Assembly (NCBI GenBank): GCA_002782865.1 | Contig: PFJC01000054.1 | Location: 1 to 42,630, forward strand | Direction: 5' to 3' | Length of the DNA: 42,630 nucleotides | Source of the DNA: Candidatus Uhrbacteria bacterium CG_4_10_14_3_um_filter_41_21 | GTDB taxonomy: Bacteria; Patescibacteriota; Patescibacteriia; UBA9934 | Part shown: positions 33,117 to 40,863 of the stretch, in pieces | How positions within the stretch are numbered: the stretch's first letter is position 1 | Layout of the letters: each line of letters starts with the position of its first letter | Translations under genes and position numbers: made by a program | Notes under the pieces: model-generated | The model's input: only the letters and a program-made list of their open reading frames with translations | What the model was told of the DNA's origin: nothing | Database searches by the model: none

Positions 33117-34275
33117 CGCTTTCCTCCGTTTCTAAATTAGACCCCAATAACGAGCCACCAATTGAGTTATTTTTCAAAGTTTCAATTGCATTTCCATAAC
33201 TGCCAACAAAGCACATGGCAAACATTTGTTTATAGTCTGTCAGTTCAACCAACTGTGCTCCCGTAAGTTCGCCGGCCGTAGCAAATCCGTCAATTGACCA
33301 AGTGGATTTGGTTTGATCATCAACAAATTGATTGTTTTCGATATCAAATTCAAAAGTCAATCTTTGTTCGTTGTTGTCGGTCAGATAAACATGTGTAATT
33401 TTATTTTGTGTGTCATAGAACACTGAGATTCCTTTATTTGCCACTTCACCGTTCCAAGCCCAGGTGGTCGACATGATTACATCCGAAACCATAAACGGTT
33501 TATTGTCGATAAAAAATCCTTTTATGATTGCTTTATTTGCCAATTCATAACTGATATTATTAATTGGAAAATATGAAATTTTAGCAGTATCATAGCCTCC
33601 GAATGGATGAGATGTATAGTCGTAGTTATAGCCAGTTTGATCAGAGAGTGCAGTACCATTTGGATAAGTGTCTTTAAAATCTGACCAACTTGTCACATTA
33701 AAAGGATATTCAGTCAATTTTTCGCCGATCTTTTTTCCGGAAATGGCTGTTCCTAAAATTTGACTCCAAAGACTTTTAGTTTCGGTATCAGTAAATAACT
33801 CATTGTTGTTATAAACAAGACCGGCATTTTCAAAATCTAAATCTGTTTCGTAAACTGCCGAGCTATAACAAAGTACGCAATGCGTTACCGCTAAATTAAC
33901 TCCATTAAAATTATCATTTACAACTTCATGCCAGTTTAAAATTTGATAAGAATAAAAACGGTGGGCGCCATTAACTTCAATGTCTATTCCGTTTACATCA
34001 TCTGCTAAAAATGAATCTGCTTCTGAAATTGAAATAAATTTAGGGTCGTTGATGACCGGTAATATTTCGCCAGCATCGTGAATGTCAGTTGGCGGAACTA
34101 AATATTTTTCACCATCAAAAGATATCGGATTTTCAAGTAAGCCGGTTGAAAGTTTTCCGTCCTCAATTAATGATTCAATTTTATTAATTTTCCAGGCACG
34201 GACTCCAACAATTAATCCGATTGCTACAATAATGAAAGTGATTCCGTAAAGTAAGTTTTTTTGTTTTATAGTCAT
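33100..34275 (-). CDS. DUF3179 protein, membrane-anchored
   Basis: The track ORF starts at 34332, but the ATG at 34275 (MTIKQKNLLYGITFIIVAIGLIVGV) is the better start: it begins directly with an N-terminal membrane anchor and leaves 391 residues. The DUF3179 core is clear: DADSFLADD-type region, AHRFYSYQILNWHEVVND, and AVTHCVLCYSSAVYE with a CxxC-like C-V-L-C pair. The function of DUF3179 is unknown; it is common in halophiles and in CPR genomes. It faces the superoxide dismutase gene across a shared promoter region. Confidence 0.85.
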   Translation of the reverse strand: MTIKQKNLLYGITFIIVAIGLIVGVRAWKINKIESLIEDGKLSTGLLENPISFDGEKYLVPPTDIHDAGEILPVINDPKFISISEADSFLADDVNGIDIEVNGAHRFYSYQILNWHEVVNDNFNGVNLAVTHCVLCYSSAVYETDLDFENAGLVYNNNELFTDTETKSLWSQILGTAISGKKIGEKLTEYPFNVTSWSDFKDTYPNGTALSDQTGYNYDYTSHPFGGYDTAKISYFPINNISYELANKAIIKGFFIDNKPFMVSDVIMSTTWAWNGEVANKGISVFYDTQNKITHVYLTDNNEQRLTFEFDIENNQFVDDQTKSTWSIDGFATAGELTGAQLVELTDYKQMFAMCFVGSYGNAIETLKNNSIGGSLLGSNLETEESDGTEE

Positions 34276-34319
34276 AATATATTGTTTCTTAACTGGATTT
34301 TTACAACATTTGCTCAGTT

Positions 34320-34349
34320 TTGGCAAATGCAAAGTAAGTGTAGTATACT
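34320..34349 (+). promoter_or_regulatory. Promoter of the sod-prx pair with an overlapping palindrome
   Basis: Plus strand: -35 TTGGCA (34320-34325), 18-base spacer, -10 TATACT (34344-34349). A perfect 14-bp palindrome TGTAGTATACTACA (34339-34352) covers the -10 box, a natural place for a repressor or redox sensor. Because the palindrome is symmetrical it also offers a -10 box to the divergent DUF3179 gene. Confidence 0.6.
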
Positions 34350-34382
34350 ACATTCTTGCCTAATTATTAAAAAAACGAACAT

Positions 34383-34997
34383 ATGGGAAACGATCCTACA
34401 AATGAGGTAAAACCGTTGCCATTTAATAAAGCCCTGTCAGGCATATCGGAAAAAACAATTGAAATTCATCATGACAAGCTTTATGCCGGTTATGTAGCCA
34501 AGGCCAACGAAATTGGTGAGAAACTTTCAGAGTTTGCGCTTGGTAAAAAAGAAATTAATGGAAACCAAACATATTCAGAATTTCGAAGTTTAAGAATGGG
34601 AGAAACTTTTGCCAAAAACGGTGCTTACTTGCACGAATATTATTTCAACACATTGGGTGGTGATGGAGTTGTACCGGAGAATCTCTTAACAAAAGAGATT
34701 GCAGAGAAATGGGGGTCAGTCGAGCAATTCATAAAATATTTTTCAGAAAGCGGAATGGCAATGCGCGGTTGGGTGGTTCTTTGTTGGGACACTCAAGCTG
34801 CGCGTCTAAAAGTTTATGGATGTGATTCTCATAATCAAGGTGCGGTTTGGGGATGTATGCCGATAATCGTACTTGATGTTTATGAACATGCTTACTTTAT
34901 TGATTACGGATCTGACCGTAAATCATATATTGAAGCGTTTTGGAAAAATTTAAATTGGGAGGCGGCCAACGAGATTTTTGAAAGAGTGATGTCTTAA
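34383..34997 (+). CDS. Iron/manganese superoxide dismutase, divergent form
   Basis: Dismutates superoxide to hydrogen peroxide and oxygen. In 204 residues the four metal ligands can be placed: H29 in TIEIHHDKLYAGYV, His in YLHEYYFNTLGG, and Asp and His in LDVYEHAYFIDY. The Tyr gateway (Y37) is kept, but the second-sphere His of HHQTYV is replaced (KLYAGYV), and the residue two before the ligand Asp is Val. The metal preference therefore cannot be assigned. The protein has no signal peptide. It is one of few plus-strand genes and is followed by a peroxiredoxin, a matching peroxide-removing step. Confidence 0.88.
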   Translation: MGNDPTNEVKPLPFNKALSGISEKTIEIHHDKLYAGYVAKANEIGEKLSEFALGKKEINGNQTYSEFRSLRMGETFAKNGAYLHEYYFNTLGGDGVVPENLLTKEIAEKWGSVEQFIKYFSESGMAMRGWVVLCWDTQAARLKVYGCDSHNQGAVWGCMPIIVLDVYEHAYFIDYGSDRKSYIEAFWKNLNWEAANEIFERVMS

Positions 34998-35020
34998 CTC
35001 GATTCCCCTAATAACCTAAA

Positions 35021-35040
35021 AACTATAAGCTAAAAGCTAA
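35021..35040. repeat. Family A words between sod and prx
   Basis: AACTATAAGCTAAAAGCTAA, a degenerate copy of the AGCTATAAGCT word, lies in the 53-base gap. It shows that the family is not restricted to minus-strand operons. Confidence 0.4.
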
Positions 35041-35050
35041 CCACAAACAT

Positions 35051-35575
35051 ATGATTCAATTAGGAAAAATAGCGCCGGACTTTAACAATGTCGTGGCATA
35101 TCAAAACGGCGACTTTAAAAAAATTAGTTTATCTGATTATAAAGGCAAATGGCTTGTGTTCTTTATGTATCCAAGAGATTTTACCTTTGTGTGTCCGACC
35201 GAGATAAGGGCTTTTGCAAAACATGAAAAAGAGTTTAATGATTTAGGAGCTGAAGTTCTGGGGTGTTCTACAGATTCAGAGTGGTCGCACAAGGCTTGGT
35301 TTGAAAAAGATTTGTCAGAAGTTAAATATCCAATTCTTGCTGATACTAGGCACGAGGTGGCTCGAGATTATCAGGTATTAAACGACGAGGACCATTCTGC
35401 CGAGCGTGGATTGTTTATCATTGATCCAGACGGTGCGATTAAATATATTCTAGTCTCAGCTGGAAATGTTGGCCGATCAGTTACTGAAACATTACGAGTT
35501 TTAAAGGCCGTTCAAAGTGGTGACCTGTGCCCTGTTGAGTGGGAGCCAGGCCAGGAGACTTTGGGAAAGGCGTAA
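35051..35575 (+). CDS. Peroxiredoxin, typical 2-Cys AhpC/Prx1 type
   Basis: Thiol peroxidase of 174 residues that reduces hydrogen peroxide and organic peroxides. The peroxidatic cysteine C48 lies in FTFVCPTEI, and the resolving cysteine is in LCPVEWEPGQETL near the C-terminus, so it is a typical 2-Cys enzyme. The C-terminal GK-ending tail is short. It is downstream of the superoxide dismutase gene on the same strand. A bidirectional terminator follows the stop. Confidence 0.94.
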   Translation: MIQLGKIAPDFNNVVAYQNGDFKKISLSDYKGKWLVFFMYPRDFTFVCPTEIRAFAKHEKEFNDLGAEVLGCSTDSEWSHKAWFEKDLSEVKYPILADTRHEVARDYQVLNDEDHSAERGLFIIDPDGAIKYILVSAGNVGRSVTETLRVLKAVQSGDLCPVEWEPGQETLGKA

Positions 35576-35587
35576 TCGAGTTTGAAC

Positions 35588-35625
35588 AAAAACCCCCGCC
35601 GGCGCGATCGCAGGCGGGGGTTTTT
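35588..35625. terminator. Strong bidirectional terminator
   Basis: AAAAACCCCCGCC-N12-GGCGGGGGTTTTT: a GC-rich 8-bp stem flanked by complementary A- and T-tracts, so it can stop transcription from both the peroxiredoxin (plus) and the secreted-protein operon (minus). Confidence 0.92.
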
Positions 35626-35635
35626 CAAAATCAAT

Positions 35636-36835
35636 TTAGAATACCAATGTATTTCCGGTTAGTGGTAATCCATTTACATCATCACCATCTAACATATTTC
35701 CAGCTTCGTCGTACCACACAACAGCGTCAAGCGCAGATGTGAATGAAGAAACAACAGACTGTGGAGGAATCTCAATCTGAATATTGTCGTCATCAACTGC
35801 ACTTGGACCGGTTGCGTTCATATAGAGCGCGTATGTGTATGATGTACCGGCTGGAATGGTTTCCATTGTTGTTAAATCCATTTTGACATACTGAGCTTGC
35901 ACAGTACTACTTGTGCAAAGATTTCCGGAGCCATCATAGAGTGTGTTGCTGGCGCCGAGGGTCCAAGAACTACCGGTGCTTAGATTGTAAAGAGTGAAGT
36001 CAGCGGCGTCCAAATATTTTGAATAACTTCCACCGCACTTGTTCCAGTTAGATGATGCATTATCAGTTGTGAATACTTCGAACAAAATTTTATCCAAATA
36101 GTCGTCGCCGGAAGAATCAGCAGTAACATTAAATCTGTAGACCTCAATGTCACCTGGAATGGCTGCGCCACTTGGTGAAGAAGAAGAAAGGCTGAAAGTT
36201 ATTTTTCCTTTTTCAAGAATTGTGGCTGATGTTTGTTTGCCCTTCATGTTTACACCGCGATTAAGTGTGCCAAGCTGAGTCTTATTAGCTGGAATTATCG
36301 TACTAGAGGAGTCTGTATATGTGACCCAAGTTCTTTTTGATATGCGAGCGGCATAGATATCGTCGTCGCCACTGGTTACATTATTAGCTGATTGACATTC
36401 AATATAGGCGTTTACGGAAGTTCCAGCTAAAATACTGAAATCGTCAGTAAAAACAAGCATGTTTGATCCGTCAGGAGCGATTGGCCCACCAATCACCGTC
36501 TCTGTTCCTGTTTCTTTAAGTGTACAGTTATCAAACATGTCAATTGCTCTGGCATCATTTTCGATTGTAGAAAAACTGGCGTCATCATCACCAATGACTT
36601 CGAATTGATAATCTGTAATATTTAAATCGATTTTTCTAGCATGAAAATCCATGGTAGTGAGAACAACATTGTCGTTACCTTGAACATATTCTTGGTTACC
36701 TGATCGTGTCTCTAAAATTGTTAAACCTGGTCCGGTTGGAATCGCTGCCATAACAGAGCCGGCGGCTGCTAGCCCAAGAGCACCAATTGCCAAGGCTACT
36801 TTAGTTTTTGTGGACACTTTTGTTTTTGTACGCAT
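35636..36835 (-). CDS. Secreted beta-rich surface protein of unknown function
   Basis: The 399-residue protein has a classical signal peptide (basic start, hydrophobic core VALAIGALGLAAAG, cleavage near VMA-A at about residue 30), then a Ser/Thr/Asp/Gly-rich beta-type ectodomain with no further membrane segment. It has four ectodomain cysteines (NCTLK, IECQS, NKCGG, LCTSS), which could form disulfides. The C-terminus ends GLPLTGNTLVF, which resembles LPxTG but lacks the membrane tail needed for sortase. S-layer-like or cell-surface material is the best guess. The start lies 3 bases after the AAA gene. Confidence 0.75.
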   Translation of the reverse strand: MRTKTKVSTKTKVALAIGALGLAAAGSVMAAIPTGPGLTILETRSGNQEYVQGNDNVVLTTMDFHARKIDLNITDYQFEVIGDDDASFSTIENDARAIDMFDNCTLKETGTETVIGGPIAPDGSNMLVFTDDFSILAGTSVNAYIECQSANNVTSGDDDIYAARISKRTWVTYTDSSSTIIPANKTQLGTLNRGVNMKGKQTSATILEKGKITFSLSSSSPSGAAIPGDIEVYRFNVTADSSGDDYLDKILFEVFTTDNASSNWNKCGGSYSKYLDAADFTLYNLSTGSSWTLGASNTLYDGSGNLCTSSTVQAQYVKMDLTTMETIPAGTSYTYALYMNATGPSAVDDDNIQIEIPPQSVVSSFTSALDAVVWYDEAGNMLDGDDVNGLPLTGNTLVF

Positions 36836-36838
36836 AAG

Positions 36839-37825
36839 CTATTTTTTACGCGCGTCACGCCGCGCGTCCTCTTTATTATGAATTAGCCATTGATCAATGA
36901 CGACTTGAATGTCATCAACATCAACGGTGTTTTTAGATTGTTTAGAGGCGGTGTGTACTACACCCAGTGGAACCATGTGGGCATTTTCCGCGTCAATTGC
37001 TGCCTTAGCACAAGCTTCGTCAATTAAATCAAGTGCTTTGTCTGGCAAGTAGCGGTGATTGATTTTTTTGTCAGAAAGTTTTACTGCCGCTTCGATTGCT
37101 TTGTCTGTAATTTTTACTTTGTGATAAGTTTCGTAAAGCGACTTTAAACCTTTCAGCATTGCGATTGCAGTTTTTTGATCCGGCTCATCCACAAACACCG
37201 GTTGCATTCTTCTGTCAAAAGCTTCGTCTGGCTTAATGTATTCATTATACTCTTTCCAAGTGGTTGCGCCAATAATTTGCAGTTTTCCGTTGGCTAAAAT
37301 TGGTTTTATAACATCGCTGATACTCATTGCGCCTTCTGATTTTCCAAGCTGTTGCAATAAATGAATTTCATCAATAAACAAAATGACATTACTTTTTTCA
37401 TTTTGAATTTGCGTTAAAACATTTTGTAATCTATTTTCAAGCTCGCCTCTGAATTGAGTTCCGGCCATTAACTTATTTAAATCAAGCGCTAAAATAGTTT
37501 TATTTTTTAAAGCACCGGGAATCTTTTCGTTTATTATATTCTGAGCCAGACCTTCAATTATTGCTGTTTTTCCTACACCAGGCTCACCTAGCAAAATTGG
37601 ATTATTCTTTTTCCTGCGAAGAAGGATGTGGATAATTCTTTCTACCTCTTTATCGCGACCAATAATTTTATCGAGCTTTCCAAGCTTGGCTTCGGCTGTT
37701 AGATCATTTGTAAATGATCCAGCCATTCCTTTTGAAGAAACGCCAGTTTTCCTTTTTATAAAAGCAAAAATCACGATTGCTAAAAAAACTAATGCAACCG
37801 CGATTTTAATGATTACCTCCTCCAT
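36839..37825 (-). CDS. Membrane-anchored single-AAA protein related to ClpB/ClpC domain 1
   Basis: The 328-residue product starts with one membrane helix (about 5-24), then a D1-type AAA+ module: [25 protein letters not shown], Walker [14 protein letters not shown], Walker [11 protein letters not shown], sensor 1 IGATTWKEY, and the arginine finger DRRMQPV. There is no Clp N-domain, no second AAA domain and no middle domain; normal ClpB/C has 750-860 residues. The C-terminus ends in a small helical lid and a basic tail. Because it lies between a glutaredoxin and a secreted protein, it might remodel or help export envelope proteins. That is inference. Confidence 0.85.
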   Translation of the reverse strand: MEEVIIKIAVALVFLAIVIFAFIKRKTGVSSKGMAGSFTNDLTAEAKLGKLDKIIGRDKEVERIIHILLRRKKNNPILLGEPGVGKTAIIEGLAQNIINEKIPGALKNKTILALDLNKLMAGTQFRGELENRLQNVLTQIQNEKSNVILFIDEIHLLQQLGKSEGAMSISDVIKPILANGKLQIIGATTWKEYNEYIKPDEAFDRRMQPVFVDEPDQKTAIAMLKGLKSLYETYHKVKITDKAIEAAVKLSDKKINHRYLPDKALDLIDEACAKAAIDAENAHMVPLGVVHTASKQSKNTVDVDDIQVVIDQWLIHNKEDARRDARKK

Positions 37826-37827
37826 AA

Positions 37828-38058
37828 TTATAAACTCAATAGTTCTTTAAGCTTCTTTTCGTCAAACCCAACTAGAATTTCTCCATCAATATCTATTACA
37901 GGCACGCCCATTTGATTTGATTTTTCTATCATCAGTTGAGCTTTTTCCGTGTCTACTGAAACATCAATATCTTCAAACTCAACATTATAATTATCCAGAA
38001 ACTTTTTTGCTTGTTTGCAAAACGGACAAGTTGGAGTTGAATATACTGTAACTTTCAT
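37828..38058 (-). CDS. Glutaredoxin-like protein (NrdH/glutaredoxin family)
   Basis: 76-residue thioredoxin-fold protein with the CPFC active site ([15 protein letters not shown]) and the cis-proline motif GVPVIDIDG. The size is like NrdH and short glutaredoxins, which donate electrons to ribonucleotide reductase or reduce disulfides. It precedes the AAA gene by 2 bases, so they share a transcript with the secreted protein. It could reduce cytoplasmic thiol substrates; no export signal is present. Confidence 0.92.
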   Translation of the reverse strand: MKVTVYSTPTCPFCKQAKKFLDNYNVEFEDIDVSVDTEKAQLMIEKSNQMGVPVIDIDGEILVGFDEKKLKELLSL

Positions 38059-38062
38059 ACAA

Positions 38063-38140
38063 ATGGGCGATATGGATTAAATGTGAAACAATAGTTATAT
38101 TTATTTTACCCCCGTTACCTCTGTAGCTCTTATTGCCCTC
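38063..38140. repeat. Family C-like words upstream of the glutaredoxin gene
   Basis: GGGCGATATGGATTAAATGTG and, inverted, CTCTTATTGCCC are degenerate versions of the GGGTGATATGGGTAA / CTTATCACCC pair found upstream of serS. The arms enclose GGGGGTAAAAT in the reverse sense. Hairpin formation with G-U pairs is possible. Confidence 0.35.
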
Positions 38141-38143
38141 ATT

Positions 38144-39649
38144 CTACAATGTTTCCAGCCATCTAACCAGTGTACGAACTCCGTAACCTGTTCCACCTTT
38201 GGAGATATAACTTCCAAATTCCCTTTCGGCATAAGCAGGACCGGCAATATCAATATGTGCCCAGGCTTGGCCATCTTCGATAAAGTTTTGTAAAAACAGC
38301 CCGGCTGTTAACGATCCACCGTAACGAACAGACGAAATATTTTTGACATCTGCTAAGTCTGACTTAATTAATTTTGCGTAGTTTTGAAATAGTGGCAATT
38401 CCCACATATTTTCTGACATATAAGACGCCGACGATAATAGTTGATTTGTGAGCTCAGGATTGTTGCTCATGATTCCGGAAATCTCTTCACCAAGCGCTAC
38501 CACGCAAGCGCCAGTTAAGGTTGCCAAATCAATGATAGTGTCGGGATTTAGCTTTCCAGCGTAAGACAAAGCGTCAGCTAATGTTACTCGGCCTTCGGCA
38601 TCGGTGTTGGTAATTTCGATTGTTTTTTTATTCATTGCGCGCACAACATCTCCCGGACGAATCGCTTTTCCTGATGGCATGTTTTCTGTTGCTGCAATAA
38701 TTCCGTGAATTTCAAATTTTGGTTGAGTCCGAGTAAAAGTTGCAAAAACGCCAAGTACAGCGGCAGCTCCGGCCATATCACATTTCATGGTCATCATGTA
38801 ATCAGCTGGTTTTATGGATAGTCCACCTGAATCAAAGGTCACGCCTTTACCAACCAGGGCAATCACTTTTTTGGCTTTACCGTCCGGCTTGTAAGTTAAG
38901 TGAATAAATTTTGGTTCTTCTTCTGATCCTTGAGCTATGGAGAGAAAAGCGTTCATGCCTTTTTTCTCGCATTGTTCACGATCATAAATTTTAACCTTTA
39001 CAGATCCGTTTGACATCTTTGCAATATTTTCCGCAGTCTCAGCTAGTCGAGTTGGTGTCATATCGCGAGCAGGTGTATTTACCAAATCTCGGGCCACGGT
39101 AACTCCATCAATCACTGTGTGGGCTAGTTCGATTCCCTTTTCAGCTTTGCGAGCATCGCGACCGTCTTCCGCGATAATCGTTACAGCGGTAATTTTGTCG
39201 TCAATTGTTTCATTTTTATAAGAGTCAAATTTGTAATCCGCTGTTAATAACGCTTCGGTTATTGCTCTGCCAAATTCAGCAGCATCAAAAGTTTCATCAT
39301 CTTCACCAAAAAATTCCATTGCTAAAGTTCTGCAACCAAGTCGTTTAGCAGTTTGAACAGCAACGCCTGAGGCTTCCCTGACTGACGATTTTGGATCCGT
39401 TGTTTTATCGCCTAAGCCAACCACTAAAACATATTCAGATAATATTTCTTCGGGTGCGGCTAAAATTAAACTTTGTCCAGGCAATCCTTTAAAATCCTGG
39501 CTTTTGGCCAATTTTGACATTCTACCTTTAAAAATCTCGTTTACGTGCGTTAAAAATTCATTTCCCCAGTCTTCATCTTTGTAAACTCCAATTACGACAA
39601 GATCAGCTTTGCTTTGCAGAATATCCCCTTTTATACATGTAATTTCCAT
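38144..39649 (-). CDS. pepA: Leucyl aminopeptidase (M17 family)
   Basis: Two-zinc cytosolic aminopeptidase that removes N-terminal residues from peptides. At 501 residues it is full length, with an N-terminal macro-like domain (about 1-165) and the catalytic domain. The family signature NTDAEGRVTLADALSYA is intact, with GKGVTFDSGGLSIKP and MKCDMAGAAAVLG supplying zinc ligands. Useful in a peptide-scavenging organism. There is no obvious operon partner; it is divergent from the small basic-protein gene. Confidence 0.95.
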   Translation of the reverse strand: MEITCIKGDILQSKADLVVIGVYKDEDWGNEFLTHVNEIFKGRMSKLAKSQDFKGLPGQSLILAAPEEILSEYVLVVGLGDKTTDPKSSVREASGVAVQTAKRLGCRTLAMEFFGEDDETFDAAEFGRAITEALLTADYKFDSYKNETIDDKITAVTIIAEDGRDARKAEKGIELAHTVIDGVTVARDLVNTPARDMTPTRLAETAENIAKMSNGSVKVKIYDREQCEKKGMNAFLSIAQGSEEEPKFIHLTYKPDGKAKKVIALVGKGVTFDSGGLSIKPADYMMTMKCDMAGAAAVLGVFATFTRTQPKFEIHGIIAATENMPSGKAIRPGDVVRAMNKKTIEITNTDAEGRVTLADALSYAGKLNPDTIIDLATLTGACVVALGEEISGIMSNNPELTNQLLSSASYMSENMWELPLFQNYAKLIKSDLADVKNISSVRYGGSLTAGLFLQNFIEDGQAWAHIDIAGPAYAEREFGSYISKGGTGYGVRTLVRWLETL

Positions 39650-39719
39650 ATTTTAGATGATAAATAATAGATGTGATAGATAATGGTAGATTACACTTGA
39701 TTGATATTTTGTCTAGTTA

Positions 39720-39748
39720 TTGACTCGTTTGCAAAAATAAGCTATCCT
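39720..39748 (+). promoter_or_regulatory. Promoter of the small basic-protein gene
   Basis: Plus strand: -35 TTGACT (39720-39725), 17-base spacer, -10 TATCCT (39743-39748). It is flanked by inverted copies of ATAGATAATGG (near 39681 and 39760). The predicted leader is about 23 bases. Confidence 0.65.
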
Positions 39749-39777
39749 GCTATCACTTCCATTATCTATAATCTACT

Positions 39778-39906
39778 ATGCCACATAGAACAAAAAAGAA
39801 AAGAAAGAAAGCTTTTGAAACCGAACAGGTTGCAAGAGTTGCATCTGCCAGAAAAAGACGAAAAGCAAAAGCAGTTCGACTTTCAAAAACAGAGTCGGAG
39901 AAATAA
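39778..39906 (+). CDS. 42-residue very basic protein, function unknown
   Basis: Not in the ORF track because of its length; the longer plus-strand ORF at 39701-39946 is a shadow in another frame. The sequence MPHRTKKKRKKAFETEQ…ARKRRKAKAVRLSKTESEK is about 40% Lys+Arg, with an acidic end. A near-ideal promoter lies upstream and a strong terminator directly after the stop, so it is a real, independently expressed gene. Candidates are a small ribosomal or nucleic-acid-binding protein; I do not recognise the family. Confidence 0.75.
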   Translation: MPHRTKKKRKKAFETEQVARVASARKRRKAKAVRLSKTESEK

Positions 39907-39936
39907 AAAAAACCGCGAGTATTCTCGCGATTTTTT
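39907..39936 (+). terminator. Terminator of the small basic-protein gene
   Basis: AAAAAACCGCGAG-TATT-CTCGCGATTTTTT: a 6-bp GC stem with a 4-base loop and a six-T tract, starting at the stop codon. It could also stop minus-strand transcripts of the neighbouring membrane-protein gene. Confidence 0.9.
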
Positions 39937-39942
39937 ATTTAT

Positions 39943-40134
39943 CTAAAGTTGCATTAGGTATCCAATCACGATACAAGCTATGCCGGCCATACCGACTATT
40001 TGTTCGAGTTGGATATCATGTGTTACTCGTCTGTCGATTTTTTTTTCGTGCAGTAGTTGTCTATGAACCCTGAGTACTGTAAACGCTATTAGTAATTCTC
40101 CAATTATCTGAATTGTAAATCCCCAAAAATCCAT
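39943..40134 (-). CDS. Small two-helix membrane protein
   Basis: The track starts at 40185 inside the rRNA methylase gene. I prefer the ATG at 40134, one base after that gene's stop, giving 63 residues (MDFWGFTIQIIGELLIAFTVLRVHRQLLHEKKI… GMAGIACIVIGYLMQL). It has two membrane segments (about 5-22 and 46-63) joined by a charged loop. The family is not recognised. The two genes are clearly co-transcribed. Confidence 0.7.
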   Translation of the reverse strand: MDFWGFTIQIIGELLIAFTVLRVHRQLLHEKKIDRRVTHDIQLEQIVGMAGIACIVIGYLMQL

Positions 40135-40135
40135 A

Positions 40136-40807
40136 TTATTTTTTATGTAATGAGTATAACAAAATTGCGACTGCGCTGGCCACATTTAATGACTCAAGCT
40201 GTGGATTATGTTCAATGGCAATTGATGCACCTTTTGCCAATATTTTAATTCCGGAGCCTTCGGATCCAATAATCATCAATTTTTTATCGCTTGTTTCAAC
40301 AGAGCTAATATCTTTTGATCCATCTCGCTTTTCTAGCAAATATACATTTCGTCCAAGTTCTGCTATTTGATTTTCAATTTCTGATCTTGGTGTTTGAATC
40401 CACGCTACTTTAAACATTGCGCCAGCCGATGAGCGAATTACTTTTGAACTGGTCGGATCAGCCGATTCAACAAAAATTAAACCGGCGTCAAAACCTAAAC
40501 ACAGTCTTAGGATTGTTCCAACATTTCCCGGGTCTTGCACGCCGTCTAAAACTAAAATTGTTTTTTCTTTTTTAACATCTTCCAAAGTCCATTCTGGGAT
40601 TTTTGCAATTGCCGCTATATCTTGGGGAGTTTCGGTTGTTACTAAATCATCAAAAATTTCTGTTTCAGTGCGTTTAAAAATCAACTCAACGAAATCCCCA
40701 GCTTCGGAAATTACCTTTTGGCCTTCCACTAAACAACATTTATGTTTTTCTCTTCCCTTTTTAGTTCGAAGAGCGGTAATCTTTTTTTCTTGAGCTTTAC
40801 TTAGCAT
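40136..40807 (-). CDS. SpoU/TrmH-family RNA 2'-O-methyltransferase
   Basis: SPOUT-fold SAM-dependent methyltransferase of 223 residues. The three trefoil-knot motifs are LVLDGVQDPGNVGTILRLC, IGSEGSGI and ESLNVASAVAILLYSL. A small N-terminal substrate-binding region (about 1-75; KHKCCLVEGQKVI) resembles RlmB/TsnR relatives. Target rRNA or tRNA cannot be told from sequence. It is followed by the two-helix membrane protein at one base. Confidence 0.92.
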   Translation of the reverse strand: MLSKAQEKKITALRTKKGREKHKCCLVEGQKVISEAGDFVELIFKRTETEIFDDLVTTETPQDIAAIAKIPEWTLEDVKKEKTILVLDGVQDPGNVGTILRLCLGFDAGLIFVESADPTSSKVIRSSAGAMFKVAWIQTPRSEIENQIAELGRNVYLLEKRDGSKDISSVETSDKKLMIIGSEGSGIKILAKGASIAIEHNPQLESLNVASAVAILLYSLHKK

Positions 40808-40863
40808 AATAAATAAATAGTATCACAAAACCAGTCCTTTGGCAGGGCTGGTTTGCAAATTTG

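Noticed and set aside
35636-35670. LPLTG near the C-terminus of the secreted protein as a sortase signal
   Set aside because: A sortase substrate needs a hydrophobic segment and basic tail after LPxTG; only five residues follow.
39701-39946. 81-residue plus-strand ORF
   Set aside because: It runs through a promoter and a terminator; the 42-codon frame inside it fits the signals much better.
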